Part shown: positions 1 to 4,740 of the stretch, piece by piece
Layout of the letters: each line of letters starts with the position of its first letter
Position numbering within the stretch: position 1 is the first letter of the stretch
Made by a program: the position numbers and the translations under genes
NCBI GenBank assembly: GCA_964597535.1
Contig: CAZQYB010000159.1
Coordinates: forward strand, 1 to 5,573
Origin: CAZQYB01 sp964597535
Lineage (GTDB): Bacteria; Planctomycetota; Phycisphaerae; Sedimentisphaerales; Anaerobacaceae
Direction of reading: 5' to 3'
DNA length: 5,573 bases
The notes under the pieces: generated by a model
The model's database searches: none
The model's input: only the letters and a program-made list of their open reading frames with translations
Told to the model about the DNA's origin: nothing

Positions 1-407
1 GTATTATCTACGCGGCCGGCGAGGATGGCTACCTCTGTGCAGTTGACGCAAACGGTGGGGAAATTGCCAGATTTCAAGGCGATGACCTGTTGAGCTTTCC
101 TGTAATAGCGGCGGACAACACAATTATAGTCAGTGACGTAAACAATAGAGTATGGGCAATCGGCGGTGACGGCTGCGGGGGGCAGGTGTCGGTACTGCAT
201 AGACCTGAGGACCTGGATGGCAGTCGCGCTGCGAACTTTACGGATTTTGCGATATTGGCGATGGATTGGCTTGCCTGTTCGGATATTTACTCATCCTGCA
301 ATTACGAGGGTGATGAAATATATCTTACCGGTGACATAGATAGAAATCTATATGTCGATTTCGCCGACATTGCTGCGCTTGTCAGCCGGTGGTTGAGTGA
401 AGATTGA
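1..407 (+). CDS. C-terminal part of a secreted PQQ-like beta-propeller protein with a dockerin-like tail (5' truncated)
   Basis: The reading frame is open from the window edge (first full codon at 3), so the true start lies upstream; the TTG at 90 is internal. Of 134 visible residues, about 1-60 look like blades of a PQQ-type propeller ('IIYAAGEDGYLCAVDANGGE', then 'PVIAADNTIIVSDVNNRVWAI'). Residues 70-90 and 111-131 are two dockerin-like calcium-loop/helix repeats. Loop 1 has D70, D72, N78 and D81, but S74-R75 replaces the usual D/N-G. Loop 2 is complete, with D111, D113, N115, D119 and D122. Both end in a 'W-L' helix. The intervening segment has three cysteines (C92, C99 and one in the propeller end, C58). 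Tails of this type are abundant on secreted planctomycete proteins, where their partner is generally unknown. The protein is inferred to be exported; its enzymatic role, if any, cannot be read from this fragment. The next gene starts about 60 bp downstream on the same strand. Confidence 0.85.
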   Translation, partial: IIYAAGEDGYLCAVDANGGEIARFQGDDLLSFPVIAADNTIIVSDVNNRVWAIGGDGCGGQVSVLHRPEDLDGSRAANFTDFAILAMDWLACSDIYSSCNYEGDEIYLTGDIDRNLYVDFADIAALVSRWLSED

Positions 408-458
408 GACGAAGGTTCAGGAAAAAGACCTATGAAATCAGAAATGCTGCGGTCTTAT

Positions 459-462
459 GGAG
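459..462 (+). promoter_or_regulatory. Ribosome binding site deciding the start at 469
   Basis: GGAG lies six bases upstream of the ATG at 469. The in-frame ATG at 457 overlaps this motif and has no purine-rich site of its own, so 469 is the better start. It also gives a typical short basic leader (M-R-R-K-S) before the prepilin cleavage site. Confidence 0.6.
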
Positions 463-468
463 AAAATT

Positions 469-1356
469 ATGAGAAGAAAAAGTTTTACATTGGTTGACCT
501 GTTGGTCGTGATTGTGACCATAGCGTTGTTGATTGCCGTTTTGGCGCCTGGTCTGGCCAGGGCAAAGCCGCTCGCCTATCGGATGGTCTGCGGGTCTAAC
601 CTCGCCGGCATCGGCAAGGCAATATTACTCTATTCACAGGATAACGATGGGGATTTTCCGGTTGCAGGTGGTCCAGGAGCTGCCTGGAGCACCTATGGGG
701 CTGTGAACAACGTCGCGTGGCTGTTAGGCTGGTCAGAGGAGAAAACCTTCGGCATTCCGCCCAACAATAAAGCGACGATTACATCCTGCTTTTATCTTTT
801 GGTGAAGTACGGTATGGCCTCGCCGAAGCAGTTTATCTGCAAGGGTGATGATAATGTGAAGGTCTTTAGAGCTTCTATATTCAGCCTGCCACCGAAAAAA
901 GGTATTTTTAGTACCTGGGACTTCGGCGACGGCGCCCAGGTATGGCCGGGGGAGTGCTGCAGCTACTCCTATCATATGCCTTTTAGTTTCCCCGACCCCA
1001 GACCAGGTTTTGAGGGTGAGCTAACGAATTTTGCAATCAACCAGATGAGTCCCGAGAACAGTCCCGTCTGCGCGGACAGAAATCCTTTCCTGGACTGGAA
1101 TGCTATTAATCCTGAAGCCAGCGACAACTGTGCGGCACACGGAAAAAGGGGACAGAACGTCCTGTACAAGGACTTACATGTGAACTTTGAGAAGAGCCCC
1201 AATATCGGCATCGGGGAGGATAACATCTGGACGTATTATGATGCCAATACGAGCACGGACGAACCACCAGCGTTCATTGGCGACGACGGTCCACCATCTG
1301 ACCCCTACGATGCGTACCTTGTGAATGAGTACCAGCAGGGAACACTGCCGCCGTAG
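469..1356 (+). CDS. Prepilin-type N-terminal cleavage/methylation protein (type II secretion / pseudopilin-like)
   Basis: The protein has 295 residues from the ATG at 469. The N-terminus is a type IV prepilin signal: a basic leader (residues 1-5), predicted cleavage between S5 and F6, then 'FTLVDLLVVIVTIALLIAVLAP', a hydrophobic helix that anchors it in the inner membrane before assembly. Two positions are unusual: the residue before the cut is Ser instead of Gly/Ala, and mature position 5 is Asp instead of Glu. The body carries 'CGSNLAGIGKAILLYSQDNDGDFP', seven cysteines (41, 107, 124, 163, 164, 201, 221) and a tail 'HGKRGQNVLYKDLHVNF' followed by 'GIGEDNIWTYYD'. This tail matches the H-x(9-10)-D-G region of planctomycete DUF1559-like pseudopilins, but with Leu where Gly is usual. 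Such proteins occur in many paralogues; roles in secretion pseudopili or surface structures are proposed but unproven. It follows the propeller/dockerin gene with a short gap and may share its transcript. Confidence 0.85.
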   Translation: MRRKSFTLVDLLVVIVTIALLIAVLAPGLARAKPLAYRMVCGSNLAGIGKAILLYSQDNDGDFPVAGGPGAAWSTYGAVNNVAWLLGWSEEKTFGIPPNNKATITSCFYLLVKYGMASPKQFICKGDDNVKVFRASIFSLPPKKGIFSTWDFGDGAQVWPGECCSYSYHMPFSFPDPRPGFEGELTNFAINQMSPENSPVCADRNPFLDWNAINPEASDNCAAHGKRGQNVLYKDLHVNFEKSPNIGIGEDNIWTYYDANTSTDEPPAFIGDDGPPSDPYDAYLVNEYQQGTLPP

Positions 1357-1382
1357 ATTCACATTAAGTGCCCTGGGCTTTT

Positions 1383-1425
1383 GCTTGAGCAGTTTTCAAG
1401 CGGCCTTGTGCGGTTTTCGCAACCG
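1383..1425 (+). other. Two tandem small hairpins, possible weak 3'-end structure
   Basis: GCTTGA (1383-1388) pairs with TCAAGC (1396-1401) around a 7-base loop. CGGTT (1411-1415) pairs with AACCG (1421-1425) around a 5-base loop. They lie 27-69 bases after the stop of the pilin-like gene. There is no oligo-T tract after either, so intrinsic termination is doubtful; they could protect the 3' end or be chance. Confidence 0.25.
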
Positions 1426-1527
1426 GTGAACCTGGGGGCCTGATTAGAGGACTAAACTAAAAGCTGAGAGTCTAAAACGCCGGCCTATCTTCTCAATTCT
1501 GCTAAATTGTATTGCTAAAAAGACAAC

Positions 1528-1557
1528 GGCTCATTATGGCTCATCCTGCCTCATTTT
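1528..1557 (+). repeat. Three 10-bp direct repeats (G-[GC]-C-TCAT-n3) upstream of the promoter
   Basis: Units at 1528, 1538 and 1548 read ggctcattat, ggctcatcct and gcctcatttt. The GSCTCAT core recurs exactly every 10 bp, close to one helical turn, and ends 4 bp before the candidate -35 element. Tandem helically phased cores directly upstream of a promoter can be activator-binding sites; this function is inferred only. Confidence 0.4.
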
Positions 1558-1561
1558 CTAT

Positions 1562-1590
1562 TTGCGTTAAAAACGCCTAACCGTTAAAAT
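1562..1590 (+). promoter_or_regulatory. Candidate sigma-70-type promoter for the protease unit
   Basis: TTGCGT (1562-1567, three of six matches to TTGACA) is separated by 17 bp from TAAAAT (1585-1590, five of six matches to TATAAT). Transcription would start near 1597, leaving a leader of about 40 bases before the ATG at 1640. A short inverted repeat (GCGTT 1564-1568 with AACGC 1572-1576) falls in the -35/spacer region. The -35 element is weak, which would fit dependence on an activator. Confidence 0.4.
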
Positions 1591-1628
1591 ATCACATAGA
1601 GTACATACTGAACGCTAATTGCTGATTC

Positions 1629-1633
1629 AGGAG
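1629..1633 (+). promoter_or_regulatory. Ribosome binding site of the protease gene
   Basis: AGGAG with a six-base spacer to the ATG at 1640, a strong canonical site that fixes this start. Confidence 0.75.
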
Positions 1634-1639
1634 TGATTT

Positions 1640-2653
1640 ATGAAGTTCCGTGGCGCTGAAATTTTGGGGTTTTTACTCATTTTGCTTGTTTGCAGTCTCT
1701 GCCTTGCCGATACGATTGTTCTAAAAGAAGGCCAGCGATTGACCGGCAATATCCTTGTCGAAAAAGAAACGCTTCTTTATGTGGACATCGGCGTAACTGT
1801 GCTGGCAATTCCCAAAGAAAAGATACTCGAATACGAATATACTAAAACGCTCAAGCCTGGAGACGCTGACGCCAATGGTTTGGATGTTAACGATTCAGAT
1901 GTAACGGCCCCAAAATCACAGCGGCCGGCCGGTCAGTTATATCATACCGCTAACCTCAGTGTAACAACTATTGAAGAGTGCGTGGACGCATTCTCCGAAG
2001 CGGTCGTAAAGGTCTCCAGCCCTGCAGGGATGGGCTCCGGATTCTTTATCAATGAAGATGGATACCTGATAACCAATTATCATGTGATAGAAAAAGAAAC
2101 AAAGATAAAAGTCACTGTTTTCCTGAAGGCAAAAAATGGCTTCGAGAAAAAGGAATTCAAAAAAGTCAAAATCGAAGCCATTAACCCTTTTGTTGACCTG
2201 GCACTATTGAAAATCGAAGACCTCGGGGACATAAAAGTCAAATTCGCTTACCTGGGTAACATCGACCGCATCAAAGTAGGCCAAAAGGTCTTCGCTATCG
2301 GCAATCCGCTCGGCCTGGAGCGGACCGTTACGGACGGCGTCATCAGTACAAGAAACAGGGCCTTCGAGGGCCTTGTCTATATCCAAACTAATGCCGATAT
2401 CAATCCGGGTAATTCCGGAGGACCGTTGTTTAATCTGGCCGGTGAGGTCATCGGCGTTACAAATATGGGATACATATTCTTCGGCGGACTCGGCTTCGCC
2501 ATACCGGTTGACTATGTAAAGTGCTTCGTAGAAAACCGTGACGCCTTCGTATATGACAAGAACAACCCGAACAGTGGTTTCAGGTATCTTCAGCCGGACC
2601 GAAGACTCAATAAGGCCAAGCCCAAATTCCTAAAAAAAGCGAACAGCGAATAA
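1640..2653 (+). CDS. Exported trypsin-like (HtrA/DegP-type, S1C) serine protease without PDZ domain
   Basis: The protein has 337 residues. Residues 1-23 are a signal peptide (MKFRGAE, a hydrophobic core, likely cut after 'CLA'); no proper lipobox precedes C18 or C21. Residues 24-68 form a small beta-rich module ('DTIVLKEGQRLTGNILVE...VTVLAIPKEKILEYE') seen at the N-terminus of many planctomycete exported proteins. A linker (69-110) contains an acidic D-x-D-x-N-G loop. Residues 112-300 are the protease fold. The triad is intact: H148 in 'LITNYHVIE', D186 in 'VDLALLKI' and S259 in 'NPGNSGGPL'. The oxyanion-side motif 'AIGNPLGLERTVTDGVIS' and the late strand 'GLGFAIPVD' are also present. The last about 37 residues are basic, and no PDZ domain follows, unlike classical HtrA. 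It probably cleaves misfolded or specific envelope proteins in the periplasm. It leads a two-gene unit with the gene 15 bp downstream. Protease class is near certain; the substrate is unknown. Confidence 0.93.
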   Translation: MKFRGAEILGFLLILLVCSLCLADTIVLKEGQRLTGNILVEKETLLYVDIGVTVLAIPKEKILEYEYTKTLKPGDADANGLDVNDSDVTAPKSQRPAGQLYHTANLSVTTIEECVDAFSEAVVKVSSPAGMGSGFFINEDGYLITNYHVIEKETKIKVTVFLKAKNGFEKKEFKKVKIEAINPFVDLALLKIEDLGDIKVKFAYLGNIDRIKVGQKVFAIGNPLGLERTVTDGVISTRNRAFEGLVYIQTNADINPGNSGGPLFNLAGEVIGVTNMGYIFFGGLGFAIPVDYVKCFVENRDAFVYDKNNPNSGFRYLQPDRRLNKAKPKFLKKANSE

Positions 2654-2655
2654 TC

Positions 2656-2661
2656 GAGAGG
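2656..2661 (+). promoter_or_regulatory. Ribosome binding site of the 626-residue protein gene
   Basis: GAGAGG lies seven bases upstream of the ATG at 2669, inside the 15-bp gap after the protease stop. No promoter fits in the gap, so translation from the protease transcript is expected. Confidence 0.6.
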
Positions 2662-2668
2662 TCTAAAA

Positions 2669-4549
2669 ATGAATCAAGAGCACATTAGCAGAGGAACACA
2701 GGAGCGCAGGAACATAAGAACACGAAGCCACAGGAGCGTATGGTTGCTTGCGACTTTTGCACTTATGGCTTATGCGCTTACTTCTGCCCAGGCAAAGGTT
2801 CTGCCTAAGACAGCCGGTCTCCTGCCGCCTGAAACCATCCTGCTCGTGGACGTTGAGAATTTCAGCCGGCTTAATACCCAGTTTGAAAAAACCCGCCCTT
2901 ACAAACTCTATAAAGACCCTGCAATGGCTGCCTTTATTGATAATTTCAAATCAAAATGGCGAGAAAAAGTGGGCAAACCAGACAACGAGGTTGTAAAAGC
3001 AGTTGTTGATGACAAGGTACTGCCCCAGGGCAGACTCGCTCTTGCCTTAGTGCTTAACAAAGAGGCGCTAAAGGCCAAAGAACCTACGGCTTTTTTCATA
3101 ATCCAGTGGGGCGAAAAAATCGACAGAATCAAGGAGGCGGTAGAAAAAACAATCAGAAAAGCTGTTGAAGACGGCCTGCACCAAAAAACTGAAAATTATC
3201 GCGCCGTGAATATTAACACAATAATTGCTGAAGACTCAAAAAGGCTCGGTTACGGTTTCTCCTCAACGCTTCACTACAGCTTTCTCGGCGACTGCCTGAT
3301 GGGTTCCGAAGACATCGAAGTCCTGAAATTTGCCATCGCGCATCTCCAGGGCGCCACCAGTCCAACCCTGTCAAACACCTCTGATTATACCTCCGCCATC
3401 AAATCTATTGGGCCGTATCACGACATTGATATTTACGTCAACATAAAACAAATCATCAAAACAATCCTTTCCGAAGATACTACCGGCAGAATGCGAACAA
3501 CGATGGCCAATCTGGGCCTTGATAATGTTACATCGCTCGGCTGCTCGATAGGCCTGGCACAGAGCCCCGGCAGCTCCTGCTGCGGCAAAGCATTTCTGAA
3601 AGTTGAAGGCGCCAAAAAAGGTCTTTGTAAAATGCTCGCTCTCGAATCCGCCGCCGTAAGGTCCCCGCGATTTATCCCCGCCTCGGCCTGCTCAGCGACA
3701 TTTCTTAATCTGAACATCATAAAAGTCTATGACGAGCTTGCCAATATTCTTAACAGCTTCAGCCCGATGTACTCTGCGTGGATGTACACTCCACTTCCGA
3801 CATCAAGCTCACCTGATGAACCCGGGCTGCAAATCAAAGGCGACATTATCAACCACCTGGGCCCACAAATTGTAGTCGCACAGAGCATAAGTAAGCCGTT
3901 TTCCACCCATTCAAGCCCATCAGAGACGTTTGTTGCTTTCGCGGTAAGTAACGCCAAAGCTCTCGAAAAATCTCTGTCGCTTATTCACAGTAAACTGATA
4001 GCTCCCAACAATCCCGACGCGAGGCGCGAGCTTCTGGGCCACACGATTTATATAGTCGCCTTGCCGGCTCTGCCGTTTATGACTGGCGGAAAAACACCAA
4101 TGCAAGCCCCCTCTGGGGCAGTTGGCCCGCAAACTGCTTTCGCATTTACCATCACGGACACTCATCTGATTTTCGGAGCCGAACCAACTGTTGAGCGGGC
4201 TATCCGTACATTGAGCGGTACCAGCGATGCATCAATGAGTTCTGCAAAATGGTTTAATACCGCCAAATCCGCCATACCTTCGGTTGTAGGGCTGGCAAGC
4301 CTGGGAGACAACGCGGCCTCGGGCGAATTATTGTGGTGGATGATGAAGGAAAGCGGGAAAGTTAAAACTTCAATCGCCGTGGGATTAGGCCCACGCGGAT
4401 TAAACGAGCTAATTCATTCCAGTTCAAGTCTTTTACCTGAGTTCGATGCTGTGCGCAAGTATTTCGGCTTGTCTGCTTTTTATGGGGTCAGCAGACCCGA
4501 CGGCTTCTTCTTCGAATTCAAGTATCTGAATCCAGGCGAGGCCAAGTAA
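2669..4549 (+). CDS. Large exported protein of unknown function, DUF3352-like, internally duplicated
   Basis: The protein has 626 residues. Residues 1-42 form an export signal with an unusually long basic n-region (1-23), a hydrophobic core (24-40) and a likely cut after 'SAQA'. The mature part begins 'LLPPETILLVDVENFSRLNTQFEKTRPYKLYKDPAMAAFID', the opening typical of planctomycete exported proteins related to DUF3352; that family name is recalled, not searched. The body consists of two similar halves. 'YSFLGDCLMGSEDIEVLKFAIAHLQGATSPTLSNTSDYTSAIKSI' (about 203-247) resembles 'FTITDTHLIFGAEPTVERAIRTLSGTSDASMSSAKWFNTAKSAI' (about 493-536), and 51-69 resembles 337-362. No catalytic motif is visible. 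It follows the protease by 15 bp with its own ribosome site, so the two are probably co-expressed and both act outside the cytoplasm. A substrate, chaperone-like or structural partnership with the protease is possible, but nothing in the sequence decides. The gene ends 4 bp before an inverted-repeat element. Confidence 0.85.
   Translation: MNQEHISRGTQERRNIRTRSHRSVWLLATFALMAYALTSAQAKVLPKTAGLLPPETILLVDVENFSRLNTQFEKTRPYKLYKDPAMAAFIDNFKSKWREKVGKPDNEVVKAVVDDKVLPQGRLALALVLNKEALKAKEPTAFFIIQWGEKIDRIKEAVEKTIRKAVEDGLHQKTENYRAVNINTIIAEDSKRLGYGFSSTLHYSFLGDCLMGSEDIEVLKFAIAHLQGATSPTLSNTSDYTSAIKSIGPYHDIDIYVNIKQIIKTILSEDTTGRMRTTMANLGLDNVTSLGCSIGLAQSPGSSCCGKAFLKVEGAKKGLCKMLALESAAVRSPRFIPASACSATFLNLNIIKVYDELANILNSFSPMYSAWMYTPLPTSSSPDEPGLQIKGDIINHLGPQIVVAQSISKPFSTHSSPSETFVAFAVSNAKALEKSLSLIHSKLIAPNNPDARRELLGHTIYIVALPALPFMTGGKTPMQAPSGAVGPQTAFAFTITDTHLIFGAEPTVERAIRTLSGTSDASMSSAKWFNTAKSAIPSVVGLASLGDNAASGELLWWMMKESGKVKTSIAVGLGPRGLNELIHSSSSLLPEFDAVRKYFGLSAFYGVSRPDGFFFEFKYLNPGEAK
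2692..2739 (+). repeat. Degenerate tandem repeat of an 8-bp unit (about AGGARCRC, six copies) inside the coding start
   Basis: Consecutive units are aggaacac (2692), aggagcgc (2700), aggaacat (2708), aagaacac (2716), gaagccac (2724, strongly diverged) and aggagcgt (2732). They encode residues 8-24, the basic n-region of the signal peptide ('RGTQERRNIRTRSHRS'). A unit of eight is not a multiple of three, so gain or loss of one copy would shift the frame ahead of the whole mature protein. Confidence 0.6.
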
Positions 4550-4562
4550 TACAAAATCAAAT

Positions 4563-4626
4563 ATCAAAATGCAAAATTTCCCTCTTTCTGTTTCTGAATC
4601 TTCCGTTTCTCACTTTGCATTTTGAT
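4563..4626. repeat. Left inner 13-bp perfect inverted repeat
   Basis: ATCAAAATGCAAA (4563-4575) is the exact reverse complement of TTTGCATTTTGAT (4614-4626), around a 38-base pyrimidine-rich loop. The left arm overlaps the outer arm by two bases. The longer left sequence from 4554 matches the complement of the right arm if a 7-base ATATCAA insertion is allowed, suggesting descent from one shared arm sequence. Confidence 0.55.
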
Positions 4627-4638
4627 TTCGCCTGTTAG

Positions 4639-4690
4639 TCCGTAAGTCCTTGGGACTCCGCCGCAAGGCGTCCCCAAGCGGACTTACGGA
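4639..4690. repeat. Strong stem-loop with GCAA tetraloop
   Basis: TCCGTAAGTCC (4639-4649) pairs with GGACTTACGGA (4680-4690), 11 perfect pairs. After a two-base bulge (GC, 4678-4679), TTGGG (4650-4654) pairs with CCCAA (4673-4677). After an internal loop, CGCC (4659-4662) pairs with GGCG (4667-4670) around GCAA (4663-4666), a GNRA-type tetraloop. No oligo-T follows on either strand, so it is not a textbook intrinsic terminator. It may still help separate the two converging transcripts, or be a REP-like dispersed palindrome. Confidence 0.6.
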
Positions 4691-4740
4691 GGACTCCATA
4701 GGAGAAATGAATCTAACGATTTTAATATTTGATTTTCCTA

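Larger units (their letters stand above)
1357..1639. other. Gene-free intergenic region (283 bp) upstream of the protease unit
   Basis: No credible ORF is visible on either strand. From left to right it holds two small hairpins (1383-1388 with 1396-1401, six pairs; 1411-1415 with 1421-1425, five pairs), neither followed by a T-run. Next comes a TCAT repeat with 10-bp spacing (1528-1557), then a candidate promoter (1562-1590) and a ribosome binding site just before 1640. The hairpins may mark the 3' end of the upstream transcript, but a classical intrinsic terminator is not visible. Confidence 0.6.
4553..4736. repeat. Outer 12-bp perfect inverted repeat bounding the intergenic element
   Basis: AAAATCAAATAT (4553-4564) is the exact reverse complement of ATATTTGATTTT (4725-4736). 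The arms are 160 bp apart and enclose two further inverted repeats. This is the architecture of a small non-coding repeat element or miniature mobile element; no target-site duplication is obvious. An alternative is a bidirectional 3'-end structure, because the left arm is A-rich and the right arm T-rich. Confidence 0.55.
4550..4740. other. Convergent intergenic region filled with nested inverted repeats
   Basis: This is the 191-bp junction between two converging genes, with no ORF of note. It contains three pairs of inverted repeats. The outermost arms start 4 bp after the stop of the upstream gene and end 5 bp from the hisG stop, so the element occupies essentially the whole gap. A pyrimidine-rich stretch (about 4578-4613) forms the loop of the left inverted repeat. 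Confidence 0.7.

Noticed and set aside
457..468. Alternative start of the pilin-like gene at the ATG at 457.
   Set aside because: It has no upstream purine-rich site and itself overlaps the GGAG that serves the ATG at 469. The later start gives a more typical short leader.
432..497. Small 21-codon ORF starting at 432 with AGGA nine bases upstream, overlapping the start of the pilin-like gene in another frame.
   Set aside because: It could be a coupling leader peptide, but the length, weak site and lack of any recognisable pattern are within chance expectation.
733..1362. Antisense open frames under the pilin-like gene.
   Set aside because: They are opposite a gene with clear family motifs, lack ribosome sites and have no recognisable protein features.
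1691..1705. Possible lipoprotein signal at C18 or C21 of the protease.
   Set aside because: The residues before each cysteine (V and L at -1) do not fit a lipobox, while cleavage after 'CLA' fits signal peptidase I.
4639..4690. Intrinsic terminator at the strong stem-loop.
   Set aside because: Neither strand has an oligo-T run after the stem, so a standard rho-independent terminator is not supported.
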